From an uncultured Prevotellaceae bacterium (GTDB lineage Bacteria; Bacteroidota; Bacteroidia; Bacteroidales; Bacteroidaceae): a stretch of 49,918 bases of DNA. The stretch lies in NCBI GenBank assembly GCA_902770195.1, contig CACXSA010000007.1, forward strand, positions 1-49,918. Direction: 5' to 3'. A program made the translations under genes and the position numbers. Shown here piece after piece: positions 16,061 through 24,757 of the stretch. Below the pieces are notes generated by a model. The model did no database searches, was not told the origin of the DNA, and saw only the letters and a list, made by a program, of their open reading frames with translations. Each line of letters begins with the position of its first letter. Position 1 is the first letter of the stretch.

Positions 16061-18061
16061 TTATAACTGGTATTCGAGCATCACCATCGAGTAGGGCTTT
16101 AAGTCCATGTCGAACTTCTTTTTAGCCTTGATGGTCTCCTTCTTCGGAACAATAGGCTGAGCCTCGTAGTTGTTCTCATCGTCAGCCTTTCCGCAAAGCA
16201 CGGTCTTCACAGCAGTCTTCTTGATGGGGAAACGGCTCAGGTCGATGTCCACTTCCTTCTCTTCGTCTGTGGCATTCACCATCTTGACAAAGAGCTTGCG
16301 TGTCTTCACGTTGAGGATAACGCTCTGACCGTAGTGAACATTTTCCAAAGGCTGTACCACACCGGCCTTGTCGTCCTCGAATTTTACGCAGTTGCCGTAG
16401 AAATACTGACCACTCGACTGTCCGAACAGCTGCTGTACATAATAGCTGCAGGTCAGGTAAGGACGCTCGTTGTCGAAATAGATCAAGTCAGGATTCCAGT
16501 TGGTGGCATCCTTCTTGGCGAAGAGAGGAGCATAGGATGTCATGCATACAATATCAGCATTGCGCTCTACATGCAGCAGGTAAAGACCTTCTGCCAGTGC
16601 GTCAATCAGCTTCTTGTCCTTGGCGGCATACTCACCCAGATAAACCTTGGTCTTGCGGTTGCGGGGATATTTGTCATACTGGCGACTGTTCAGGAAATAA
16701 GTGTTGGGCTCGTAGTAGTGCTCGTCAATGATAGGCATACCCAGCTCCTCAGCCAACTTCCAGCCGTTGTCCAAATCAGGATTGCCAGGGTGAGAACCGG
16801 GACCTGCTGTTCCCACGATGACGATATTGGGATATTTCTCCATGATTTTCTTGTACATATAGCGGAAGCGCTCGCAGAACTCCGGTGAGATGCGCTCCTC
16901 GTTGCCAATACCCAGATACTTCAGTCCGAAGGGCTTGGGATGACCAGCCTCTGCACGGACACGTCCCCACTTAGTGGTAGCATCGCCGTTAGCCCATTCA
17001 ATCAGGTCTAAGGCATCTTGTACCCACTCGTCCATTTCCGACATAGGAACAACGTCTTGAGCCTGGTCTTTCATGCCCCAGCCTCCATTGGTACCTTGAC
17101 ATGAAACACCACAAGGCAGGATGGGCACAGGCTCCATGTTCAAGTCCTCACAGAACTGGAAGTACTCATAATATCCTAATCCCATAGACTGATGATAGCC
17201 CCATGTGTTCTTCAGTCCACGACGTTTCTCCTTAGGACCAACGGTAGTCTTCCAGCGATAGGTGTTCCAGAATCCGTCGCCACCACCATGCACCACGCAA
17301 CCGCCAGGGAAGCGCATGAACTTAGGCTGCAAGTCTGCCAAAGCCTGTGCCAGGTCCTTGCGGAGACCATGTCCCTTATAGGTGTCTTGAGGCATCAATG
17401 ATACCATGTCAACATCCAGCACACCCGTGTTAAGCACCAGAATCTGCAGGATGGCATTTGTGCAATCTTCGCTGGCTTCCAGTACGGCATTGTATTTCTT
17501 CCAGTCCTTGCTGTCCACGTTGATGGTTGCTTCTGCCAGCACCTTGGGATCCTTGCCCCATCCCTGGGGAATGCCTAACACGACGCGAACCGTTTTGGCT
17601 GCACCCGTGTTGCGGAGGAATACAGAGAAGTCGTACTTGGCACCACGCTTGACGGAGATTCCTTTGAAACCCTCGTTCTCGATACCAAAGCCTTTCCAGC
17701 CATTGTAGTCGTAATATTCCTTTACGCGTTCGATATGGAGACGCATATAAGTGGGATTGTTAGGGTGGATGCCGTTCGTCTTGCAAACCTCCAGGGTTCC
17801 CAAAGAGTGACCTGGGCGAATCTGCTTCCAGGATGTACCGGCTCCCCAACCGTCACGGTCGCTAGGGCTGTATTCGAAGGAACCGTTCTGAACCAGTTCG
17901 GCATAGAGACCGCCATCTGCTGAGCTGCTGATGTCCTCAAAGAAGATGCCAATCAGTTCGTCACTAATAGCCATTCCGCCCTTGGGGGCTTTCATCGGCT
18001 TCTGGGCTGAGAGCCCTAATGTAGCTGCCATGAGTAGGGCAGCAAGGATACTACGTTTCAT
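16061..18061 (-). CDS. GH51 alpha-L-arabinofuranosidase
   Basis: 666 residues with a signal peptide (MKRSILAALLMAATLGLSAQ). The GH51 hallmarks are present: ISDELIGIFFEDISSSADGG near the N-terminus, FMRFPGGCVVHG, LGIGNEER with Glu388 as acid/base, and VYLGEYAA with Glu477 as nucleophile, then a C-terminal beta-sandwich. Residues about 110-225 form a carbohydrate-binding-like beta domain inserted before the barrel. It releases terminal alpha-L-arabinofuranose from pectin or arabinan side chains in the periplasm or outside the cell. It has its own -7 box (TATCTTTG at 18110-18103) behind a terminator, so it probably heads a unit with the GH140-like and GH78-BNR genes. Confidence 0.93.
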   Translation of the reverse strand: MKRSILAALLMAATLGLSAQKPMKAPKGGMAISDELIGIFFEDISSSADGGLYAELVQNGSFEYSPSDRDGWGAGTSWKQIRPGHSLGTLEVCKTNGIHPNNPTYMRLHIERVKEYYDYNGWKGFGIENEGFKGISVKRGAKYDFSVFLRNTGAAKTVRVVLGIPQGWGKDPKVLAEATINVDSKDWKKYNAVLEASEDCTNAILQILVLNTGVLDVDMVSLMPQDTYKGHGLRKDLAQALADLQPKFMRFPGGCVVHGGGDGFWNTYRWKTTVGPKEKRRGLKNTWGYHQSMGLGYYEYFQFCEDLNMEPVPILPCGVSCQGTNGGWGMKDQAQDVVPMSEMDEWVQDALDLIEWANGDATTKWGRVRAEAGHPKPFGLKYLGIGNEERISPEFCERFRYMYKKIMEKYPNIVIVGTAGPGSHPGNPDLDNGWKLAEELGMPIIDEHYYEPNTYFLNSRQYDKYPRNRKTKVYLGEYAAKDKKLIDALAEGLYLLHVERNADIVCMTSYAPLFAKKDATNWNPDLIYFDNERPYLTCSYYVQQLFGQSSGQYFYGNCVKFEDDKAGVVQPLENVHYGQSVILNVKTRKLFVKMVNATDEEKEVDIDLSRFPIKKTAVKTVLCGKADDENNYEAQPIVPKKETIKAKKKFDMDLKPYSMVMLEYQL

Positions 18062-18102
18062 GTCTAAAAAGGTTTAATATAGGTTAGATTTGAAATTTTT
18101 TG

Positions 18103-18110
18103 CAAAGATA
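18103..18110 (-). promoter_or_regulatory. -7 box of the GH51 gene
   Basis: TATCTTTG on the minus strand, 41 bases before the start codon. The -33 region falls in the upstream terminator hairpin and has no clear TTTG. Confidence 0.55.
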
Positions 18111-18112
18111 AT

Positions 18113-18148
18113 AAAAAAATCTGGAACAGACGAAGAGTCCATTCCAGA
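18113..18148 (-). terminator. Terminator after GH95
   Basis: TCTGGAA and TTCCAGA (18148-18142 and 18126-18120), with inner GAC/GTC pairing, form a hairpin followed by seven Ts (18119-18113) on the minus strand. It separates the fucose isomerase-esterase-GH95 unit from GH51. Confidence 0.8.
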
Positions 18149-18172
18149 ATATTACATAATAATAATTTTTTG

Positions 18173-20602
18173 CTACTTATTGAAAAGTATGTATTCGCTT
18201 CCAGCTTTCGTTGACAAGGTGTAGGTATTGGCTTCCTTGGCTTTCTTCAGTCCCTTTCCCTTCAGAGGGGTGTTACTGCGAATCTTGCAGATGCCGCCGT
18301 TGTTAGAACGGATGACAGCCTTTGTTATTCTGCCTTCCTTCCAGTCAATGTCAATCTCGAAGCCACCACGGGCCACCAGTCCTTTCACGCTTCCGTCCTT
18401 CCAAACGCTGGGCAATGCTGGCAACAGATAGATAAATCCGTCGTAGCTCTGCATCAGCATTTCTGCAATACCTGCCGTGCACCCGAAGTTTCCGTCAATT
18501 TGGAAGGGTGGGTGGGCATCGAACATGTTAGGATAGGTGCCTCCGCGTTGCTTGACCGTTCCAAAGATCAGGAAGGTGTCTGCTGTCAGCGTCAGCTGGT
18601 CCTTAATCAGCTTATAGGCATGTTCGCCGTCCAGCAGACGGGCCCATGAGCATACTTTCCAACCCATGCTCCATCCCGTAGATACGTCACCACGAGCCTC
18701 CAGCGACTTGCGTGCAGCATTCCATAGGTTGGGTGTGCGGAAGGGGGATATCTGATAGGAGGGATACAGTCCGTAGAGATGAGAGAAATGGCGATGATCG
18801 TCCTTCGGATCATCCAGGTCGTCAAGCCATTCCTGCAACTGTCCCCAACGTCCTATCTGCATAGGAGGCAACTGGCTTAGTTGGGTCCTGATAGTGTCTA
18901 GGATATCTAGATTGTCTAGATGGTCAAGAATCTTGGCGGCCTCGAGTACATTGGTGTACAGTTCGGTCACTATCTGGTTGTCCATTGTCACACCAGCATC
19001 CAATGGGGTGGGGCGTCCTTTCCCTCCGTGTTCAGGCGATTCGCCAGGACAGACTACCAGCCAGCCCTTCGTAGGATGCTTTACCAGTGTTTGCGTAAAG
19101 AAGCGGGCAGCATCCAGCATGATTGGATAATATTGGCGCAAGAAGTCCTTGTCGCCCGTGTAGAGGTAATGTTCCCACAGATGTCTGCAGAGCCATGCAG
19201 CTCCCATCGGCCAGAGCCCCGTCTGAGCACGATCCACAGGACCTGTGATGCGCCATTGGTCGGTGTTGTGGTGTAATACCCAGCCTTCAACGCCATACAT
19301 GTCGCGGGCTGTCTGCTTGCCCTGTTCGTAAATCTCGCGGATGAGCTTGAACAGCGGCTCGTTCATCTCCGTCAGGTTGGTTACCTCCGAGGGCCAGTAG
19401 TTCATCTCGAGGTTGATGTTCGTGGTGTATTTCGAGTCCCACGACGGGAACATCTTGTCGTTCCAGAGGCCTTGCAGATTGGCAGGGTTCATGTTGTCTG
19501 GCTGTGACGAAGAGATCAGCAGGTAGCGTCCAAACTGGAAGTAGGCCGCTACGAGATGCCTGTCAGCGACGGAATCGCTGACCACACTAAACTGCTCGAT
19601 GCGCTTGTTCATGGGTACATTGGCATAGGCGTCTTCACCCAGGTCCAGTTTCACGCGGTCGTAGTATTTGTGATAGGTGTTCTCATGCAGGTCTTTCAGT
19701 GCCTCATAGCCCATCGCCATAGCTCCTTGAAGGCGCTCTTTCGATTGTGCCTCCTCGTCGCCGGTGATGTCCTTGTAACTCTTGACATTGGTTCCCACGG
19801 TGAGGTAGAGGGTTGCCTCGTCGGCACCCACCACGCTGATGTTTCCATTCGAGCCGCTCATCTTGCCACCCTTCGTCTGTACAGCCATACGACCCATGAA
19901 GCGCACCTTGCCTTTTAGGCCTTCATGCTTTGAGGACACGCCCAACAGAGTGGCGGTAGCAAATTTTTCACTCTTCACTTTTATTTCTTCACTTCCCACG
20001 AGTGGATTCTCGTGGGGTGTTGTCATGTTGGCGGTAAATGTAATCTTGCCTTTCTCGCTGGCTGTCAGTCGGACGGCAATAACCTCGTGACCACCTAATG
20101 GGGCTATCGTCTCACGCATGTATTGTACGCCATCCACCTCGTATTTCACCACGCTCTTGGCATTGTCCAAGTCCAGCCAGCGTTCATAGTTCCGATAGTC
20201 AGCATGTCCCGGCATCGCGATATACAAGTCGCCAAAGGGTTGGAAGGGCATACCCATGTTCTTGCCAGCCGCCTGGGGCATCACCTGTGCGTTAGCCAAG
20301 TCCTGTGCCTCCTTGTATTTCCCTTCGAAGATGAGTTGGCGAACCTCTGGCAGCGCCTTCTTCGCGTTGGGGTTCACTACGTTGTTGGGCTGTCCTGCCC
20401 AGATGGTTTCCTCGTTAATCTGGATGTGCTCCACGGCGGGTGTTCCAAACACCATACCACCCATCACACCATTGCCGATGGGCAAGGCCTGCGTCCACGT
20501 CTGTGCAGGCTGGTTATACCATAGTCTGTGCTGCTGTCCAACAGCACAAATGAGAAATGAGAAGTGAGAAATGAGAAATGCAGTGAGTGTCAGTCGTTTC
20601 AT
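18173..20602 (-). CDS. GH95 alpha-L-fucosidase or alpha-L-galactosidase
   Basis: 809 residues. The opening [39 protein letters not shown] and WAGQPNN are diagnostic of GH95. Further on are [14 protein letters not shown], a CPGESPEH stretch, and [16 protein letters not shown] with the conserved Asp. GH95 enzymes remove alpha-1,2-L-fucose or, in rhamnogalacturonan-II degradation, L-galactose; which applies here cannot be read. The signal peptide is odd: its hydrophobic core ([11 protein letters not shown]) is encoded by a 7-nt tandem repeat at 20548-20580. Two more tandem repeats lie in frame, at 19957-19995 ([14 protein letters not shown]) and 18891-18928 (HLDNLDILD). It is the third gene after fucose isomerase and the esterase, 27 bases behind the latter. 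Confidence 0.9.
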   Translation of the reverse strand: MKRLTLTAFLISHFSFLICAVGQQHRLWYNQPAQTWTQALPIGNGVMGGMVFGTPAVEHIQINEETIWAGQPNNVVNPNAKKALPEVRQLIFEGKYKEAQDLANAQVMPQAAGKNMGMPFQPFGDLYIAMPGHADYRNYERWLDLDNAKSVVKYEVDGVQYMRETIAPLGGHEVIAVRLTASEKGKITFTANMTTPHENPLVGSEEIKVKSEKFATATLLGVSSKHEGLKGKVRFMGRMAVQTKGGKMSGSNGNISVVGADEATLYLTVGTNVKSYKDITGDEEAQSKERLQGAMAMGYEALKDLHENTYHKYYDRVKLDLGEDAYANVPMNKRIEQFSVVSDSVADRHLVAAYFQFGRYLLISSSQPDNMNPANLQGLWNDKMFPSWDSKYTTNINLEMNYWPSEVTNLTEMNEPLFKLIREIYEQGKQTARDMYGVEGWVLHHNTDQWRITGPVDRAQTGLWPMGAAWLCRHLWEHYLYTGDKDFLRQYYPIMLDAARFFTQTLVKHPTKGWLVVCPGESPEHGGKGRPTPLDAGVTMDNQIVTELYTNVLEAAKILDHLDNLDILDTIRTQLSQLPPMQIGRWGQLQEWLDDLDDPKDDHRHFSHLYGLYPSYQISPFRTPNLWNAARKSLEARGDVSTGWSMGWKVCSWARLLDGEHAYKLIKDQLTLTADTFLIFGTVKQRGGTYPNMFDAHPPFQIDGNFGCTAGIAEMLMQSYDGFIYLLPALPSVWKDGSVKGLVARGGFEIDIDWKEGRITKAVIRSNNGGICKIRSNTPLKGKGLKKAKEANTYTLSTKAGSEYILFNK
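18891..18928. repeat. 9-nt tandem repeat in GH95
   Basis: Four copies of a 9-nt unit ending in TCTA or TCAA. They translate to the repeated LDx pattern [10 protein letters not shown]. The frame is preserved because the period is a multiple of three. Confidence 0.65.
19957..19995. repeat. 7-nt tandem repeat in GH95 (SEKFATA type)
   Basis: TAGCAAATTTTTCAC followed by diverged TTTTCAC-like heptamers. The minus strand encodes [11 protein letters not shown]. The same TAGCAAATTTTTCAC start recurs at 29942 and, with one change each, near 44853 and 47728. Confidence 0.8.
20548..20580. repeat. 7-nt tandem repeat forming a signal-peptide core
   Basis: AAATGAG repeated nearly five times with one A-to-G change. 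The minus strand encodes [10 protein letters not shown], the hydrophobic core of the GH95 signal peptide. Confidence 0.85.
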
Positions 20603-20629
20603 AGTTTCTGTAATAACCTTCCGTTTATT

Positions 20630-21949
20630 TTATTTATACAGCGATTTCAGCGTTTCTTCGGGTTCTATTTCTATCTTGCTCTCGTCGAGCATCGAGCGGT
20701 CCAGTCCGAAGACGTCGATGAAGAAGTCATAGACGGCCTTGCGCTTGTTCTCGCGGAAGTCGTGGCGCTCGTTGGGCAGATGCACGTTACGTACCTTATC
20801 CAGGGCACCGTAGAATCCGTAGATGCGTTGCAGATAGGGGAATTCCAACGTGGGGACACTCGAGGTCCAGTCGCCTCCGTCACTCACGACGAGCATGGGC
20901 TTGGGAGCTACCACAGCAGCCAGTTCTGGCTCGCAGGTACCACCTGCTGACAGCTGGACGGGCATGCCGCTCTCGCAGGGACAGCCACCATCGAAGTGTG
21001 AGGCCAGATGAACTACGGGTGCTGAGGCTGTGACGCGCTCATCCAACAGCGAAAGCAACACGGTATGCGTACCGCCACCAGAGCCGCCCATCACACCTAC
21101 ACGCTCCGTGTCGATGTCCTTACGGTTCTTAAGCATCCAGTCTAAGAGGATGTAGCCACAGGCTGCCTGATAGACGTGGGCCCGACTACTATGATGGTCG
21201 CCTACTTCTTTCTCACTCTCTCCCCATCCGTAGAGGTCGAAATCTACGCAGACGGCACCCATGCGGGCGAGGGTGCCCAGTCGCTGCTGCTCGTCCTTGC
21301 GATAACGGTAGGGCCAGTGTCCGTCGGGACAGACAATCAGGGCGTGTTTGCCCTTCTTCAAGGAAGCATAGATAGTGCCGAAGAGGTGTTGCCCGGGCGT
21401 CAGTTCAATGCAGATGTTCTGCGTGGTGTAGCCGTCGTGCTTGCGAATCTTAGACAGTTGTACATTGGCCATTGACCATTGACCATTGACCATTTTCCTA
21501 TTGCACGAGTCGAGGAACTTGTCCAGTTCCAGACGCTGGCGCACCTCACGGCGCAGGGTGTCGCGACGAGCCTCCCATTGCTCTTTATTATTATATAAGG
21601 ATGAGAGCCAGTCGAGCATCATCTTACCCTCTGCCTCATGCCGACGCGGATACTCGTAGAGCTTGATTTTATACGTGTTGCCACTCTGCTTCCACCAGTT
21701 CCAGTCGTAGTATTTGCAGATGTTGTCGAGCGTCATTTCAAGCGAGTAGGGGCGCACGCGGAAGTCGGCGTAGGGCATCTTCTTGCCTACGGTATCCACG
21801 TTCTTGTCGAACTTGAACTTCACGCCAAAGCGTTTGCTGACGTCGTTCATCAGGTCCGTCACACTACGCTCGAAACGCGTCTCGTATTTTTGACTCATGC
21901 CGACTGTCGTGGTGGCAGTCAGCATGAGTAAGCATAGCAATTTCTTCAT
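20630..21949 (-). CDS. Secreted alpha/beta-hydrolase esterase with N-terminal STN-like domain
   Basis: 439 residues with a signal peptide (MKKLLCLLMLTATTTVGMSQ). Residues about 25-98 look like a small STN/DUF4974-type domain (SVTDLMNDVSKRFGVKFKF, then YSLEMTLDNICKYYDWNW), unusual on an esterase. The rest is an alpha/beta hydrolase: HALIVCPDGHWPY, VDFDLYGWGES, the nucleophile elbow VGVMGGSGGGTH with Ser290, an acid in LVVSDGGDW, and His in PNERHDFREN. It resembles carbohydrate esterases of pectin loci (CE19-type methylesterases acting on rhamnogalacturonan II), but acetyl esterase activity is equally possible. A heptamer repeat at 21463-21494 encodes MVNGQWSMANVQ between the two domains. It lies eight bases after fucose isomerase. 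Confidence 0.75.
   Translation of the reverse strand: MKKLLCLLMLTATTTVGMSQKYETRFERSVTDLMNDVSKRFGVKFKFDKNVDTVGKKMPYADFRVRPYSLEMTLDNICKYYDWNWWKQSGNTYKIKLYEYPRRHEAEGKMMLDWLSSLYNNKEQWEARRDTLRREVRQRLELDKFLDSCNRKMVNGQWSMANVQLSKIRKHDGYTTQNICIELTPGQHLFGTIYASLKKGKHALIVCPDGHWPYRYRKDEQQRLGTLARMGAVCVDFDLYGWGESEKEVGDHHSSRAHVYQAACGYILLDWMLKNRKDIDTERVGVMGGSGGGTHTVLLSLLDERVTASAPVVHLASHFDGGCPCESGMPVQLSAGGTCEPELAAVVAPKPMLVVSDGGDWTSSVPTLEFPYLQRIYGFYGALDKVRNVHLPNERHDFRENKRKAVYDFFIDVFGLDRSMLDESKIEIEPEETLKSLYK
21463..21494. repeat. 7-nt tandem repeat in the esterase
   Basis: CATTGAC/CATTGGC heptamers, about four and a half copies. The minus strand encodes MVNGQWSMANVQ, placed at the linker between the STN-like and hydrolase domains. 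Confidence 0.85.
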
Positions 21950-21957
21950 TTCTCACT

Positions 21958-23781
21958 TTATTTGTATATCGGTCCAAAGTTGGCGCAGGCACGATAGTCG
22001 GCACCCTCCTTGTCCATTCCGAAGGCATTCCAGCACGAAGGACGGAAGATGTCCTTATCAGCAATGTTATGCATACAAACAGGAATGCGCAGCATAGCAC
22101 ACAGCGTGATGAGGTCGGCACCAACGTGTCCGTAGCAGATGGCTCCGTGGTTGGCTCCCCAGTTGTTCATGACGGAATAGACGTCCTTGAAGGCATCCTT
22201 CGTGGGATCCAGACGTGGGGCAAACCATGTGGTGGGCCATGTGGGGTCGGTACGCTTGTCCAGGATGTCGTGCGTCTTGGGGTCGAGCTCTACAGTCCAT
22301 CCCTCAGCCAGTTGCAGCACCGGACCGAGTCCCTGCACGAGGTTCAGTCGAAGCATGGTCATCGGCATACCGCCCTTGGTGACGAAGTGGCTCGAATAGC
22401 CACCACCACGGAAGTAGTCGCGGTCGGCAGGCATCCATGAGGTAGCCTTCAGACAAGCCTCTACGTCCTCTTGCTTCATCTCCCAGAAGTTCTTGATGGT
22501 AGGCTTGCCGTCCTTGTCCGTCATAGCACCTGTGGCATCCAATGTCGTAGCACCGCTATTGATCAGGTGGATGAAACCGCCTGCGGCCTGACCCTCGGGC
22601 TTCTTGCCAGCCACGCGCTCTACAGCCTCCGGACTCCAGTAGGTGCGGATGTCAGAGAACATCACACCTTTGTTCGTCAACAGGTGTCCGAACAGCATTG
22701 ACATACCGTTCAGGAAGTCGTTCTCTGTGGCCAGTGTGTAAGCCTCACGCGGACCGTTCCAGTCGAACGAGGTACACATCATCGACTCAGGGAAGTCGAA
22801 GTTAGGCTTGTAGTCCGTCCACTGGCGCTGACCCTGTACACCGGCAGCAATGGCGTTGTGTCCGATGGCCTCTTCCTTGTAGCCCATCTCCAGCAACTTT
22901 TCGCTTCCCTGCATCAGGTCGCGGATGATCATCATGCACTTCACGGTGAACTCCCAGTCTTCGTCCTTCTCCTGACGGTTCTTGCCCTTGCCTTTGCCGT
23001 TGAAGGTGGTCATAGGCACGCCAGGGAACAGCGGACGGTCCTCGTTATAGTCGTGGCCCTCGTTGGGCTTGCAGTATTTCTCTATCCATTGCATAGCCTT
23101 CTCGAACTCCTGCTTGTCGTAGATGCCGAAATCGACACGGCGCAGAATCTCCACCAGCGATACATACTCCGTGCGCATGCCCAGATATTGCTGTAGGAAG
23201 TCGGCATTCACGATACTTCCGGCGATACCCATACAGGTGTTGCCCAACGACAGATAGCTCTTTCCGCGCATGGTTGCCACCGCCTGGGCAGCACGTGCAA
23301 AGCGCAGTATTTTCTCGGCTACATCCTCAGGAATGGTGTTGTCGTCCAAGTCCTGCACGTCGTGACCATAGATGCCATAGGCAGGCAGACCCTTCTGGGC
23401 GTGGGCAGCCAGCACAGCAGCCAGATAGACGGCACCAGGGCGCTCCGTTCCGTTGAAGCCCCAGACAGCCTTCGGATAGGTGGGGTTCATGTCCATCGTC
23501 TCCGAGCCGTAACACCAGCACGACGTCACGGTGATGGTACTTCCCACACCCTCGCGCTCGAACTTCTCGGCACAGGCGGCACTCTCACCCACGCGTCCAA
23601 TCGTAGTGTCGCTGATAACGCACTCAACCATTGAGCCGTCACCATTCTTCAAGTTGCTCTCAATCAAGTTTTTAACTGCTTTAGCCAGATTCATGGTCTT
23701 CTCTTCAAGACCCTCGCGAATGCCACCCTGACGACCGTCAATCGTCGGGCGGATACCAATTTTCGGATAGTTCTGTTTCAT
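21958..23781 (-). CDS. fucI: L-fucose isomerase
   Basis: 607 residues, cytoplasmic, close to the usual length of about 590. It converts L-fucose to L-fuculose; family members also take D-arabinose and related sugars. Typical segments: [18 protein letters not shown] at the N-terminus, [53 protein letters not shown] (which contains the metal-binding Glu and Asp) and [13 protein letters not shown] (metal-binding His). It is the first gene of a unit with the esterase and GH95, linking release of L-fucose or a similar sugar to its use. No fuculokinase or fuculose-1-phosphate aldolase is in the window. No clear TAnnTTTG box was found upstream. Confidence 0.95.
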   Translation of the reverse strand: MKQNYPKIGIRPTIDGRQGGIREGLEEKTMNLAKAVKNLIESNLKNGDGSMVECVISDTTIGRVGESAACAEKFEREGVGSTITVTSCWCYGSETMDMNPTYPKAVWGFNGTERPGAVYLAAVLAAHAQKGLPAYGIYGHDVQDLDDNTIPEDVAEKILRFARAAQAVATMRGKSYLSLGNTCMGIAGSIVNADFLQQYLGMRTEYVSLVEILRRVDFGIYDKQEFEKAMQWIEKYCKPNEGHDYNEDRPLFPGVPMTTFNGKGKGKNRQEKDEDWEFTVKCMMIIRDLMQGSEKLLEMGYKEEAIGHNAIAAGVQGQRQWTDYKPNFDFPESMMCTSFDWNGPREAYTLATENDFLNGMSMLFGHLLTNKGVMFSDIRTYWSPEAVERVAGKKPEGQAAGGFIHLINSGATTLDATGAMTDKDGKPTIKNFWEMKQEDVEACLKATSWMPADRDYFRGGGYSSHFVTKGGMPMTMLRLNLVQGLGPVLQLAEGWTVELDPKTHDILDKRTDPTWPTTWFAPRLDPTKDAFKDVYSVMNNWGANHGAICYGHVGADLITLCAMLRIPVCMHNIADKDIFRPSCWNAFGMDKEGADYRACANFGPIYK

Positions 23782-23914
23782 TGTCTCAGTATATTTTAGT
23801 TGTTAAGTTTCTACTTTCTATAGACGCACAAATAGCCCCGTTGTCATCAGTGTCATTTCCGTCGCTGTTCGCAATTTTTTAGTAAATCTTAGCGTAAATA
23901 TGAATAATAATGCG

Positions 23915-23922
23915 TATATTTG
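23915..23922 (+). promoter_or_regulatory. -7 box of the LolA-like gene; decides its start
   Basis: TATATTTG on the plus strand. An in-frame ATG at 23910 overlaps this box, so the start is placed at the ATG at 23946. The -33 element is poor. Confidence 0.6.
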
Positions 23923-23945
23923 CAGTGGCAAAACGTACGAAGACA

Positions 23946-24629
23946 ATGAAAATGAATACACGATGGATGCTGACAGCCATCCTTTTACTCTGCAGTCTGT
24001 TGAGCGTGCAGGCTCAGATACCTGCCGAGGTTACTGACATGATGCGCAAGTGTAAGGACAACATGACGCATGCTTCTGGTATAGAGATGGACACGAAAAT
24101 TCACATGAGCGTGACGCTGATGTCGGTCGACATGAATTTCACGGTGATGACGAAAGGCTCGAAGTTGCTCATGAAGACTTCTATGAAGAAGCTGGGCAAT
24201 GATATCAGGTCGGAGTCAGGTTTCGACGGCGAGCAGGTTTGGGAGTTCAAACACGTAGAACTGGCCGAGAAATTCAAAAAAAAGGGTAAGGAATATAAGG
24301 ACACACTGACCATCACCAAGACCACCAAGGCACCATCGAAACGTCAGGCAGATATAGATTTTGGCTTGGCTGAGGACTACCAGAAAGCCACCGCCAAGAA
24401 GGATGGCCGCTACACCGTTATAACCTTCACCAAGCCTAAGGACAAGGACGACCCCAAGAAAGTGACGGTGAAGGTGGACCACGAAAAAATGCTCATCCGT
24501 GAGATTGTTACGAAAGAGGGCATAGCCAAGATTACGATGACGGTGACGCGTGTGAAATACGGTGTCAGCGACAATGTCTTCATGCTTGACACCTCGAAAT
24601 ATCCAGGTGCGGTCATTGTCAGGAAGTGA
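23946..24629 (+). CDS. Periplasmic LolA-like / lipoprotein-sorting-like protein
   Basis: 227 residues from the ATG at 23946. The N-terminus is a signal peptide (MNTRWMLTAILLLCSLLSVQA). The mature part looks like the LolA/LolB-type half-barrel: a helix EVTDMMRKCKDNMTHASGIE, then alternating strands (MDTKIHMSVTLMSVDMNFTVM, GSKLLMKTSM, ESGFDGEQVWEF, YTVITFTKPK). Such proteins carry lipoproteins or lipids across the periplasm, but short Bacteroidota members are mostly uncharacterised. The protein is very Lys-rich. It is a single gene, convergent with the S41 gene and sharing a terminator with it. Confidence 0.65.
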   Translation: MKMNTRWMLTAILLLCSLLSVQAQIPAEVTDMMRKCKDNMTHASGIEMDTKIHMSVTLMSVDMNFTVMTKGSKLLMKTSMKKLGNDIRSESGFDGEQVWEFKHVELAEKFKKKGKEYKDTLTITKTTKAPSKRQADIDFGLAEDYQKATAKKDGRYTVITFTKPKDKDDPKKVTVKVDHEKMLIREIVTKEGIAKITMTVTRVKYGVSDNVFMLDTSKYPGAVIVRK

Positions 24630-24706
24630 CACCAGAGGGCAAATAGCAAAATGTCTCTCTCACTTATCTCTTACAGCCCCTGACGAGGAACGTACAAAGA
24701 TAGATA

Positions 24707-24737
24707 AAAGGGGGCAGGTTTGAAGCCTGGCCCCTTT
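24707..24737. terminator. Bidirectional terminator between convergent genes
   Basis: AAAGGGG at 24707-24713 and CCCCTTT at 24731-24737 form the base of a hairpin, with CAGG/CCTG pairing inside across one mismatch. It lies between the LolA-like gene (plus) and the S41 gene (minus). Confidence 0.75.
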
Positions 24738-24757
24738 GTATGTAGAAGTAAACGTGC

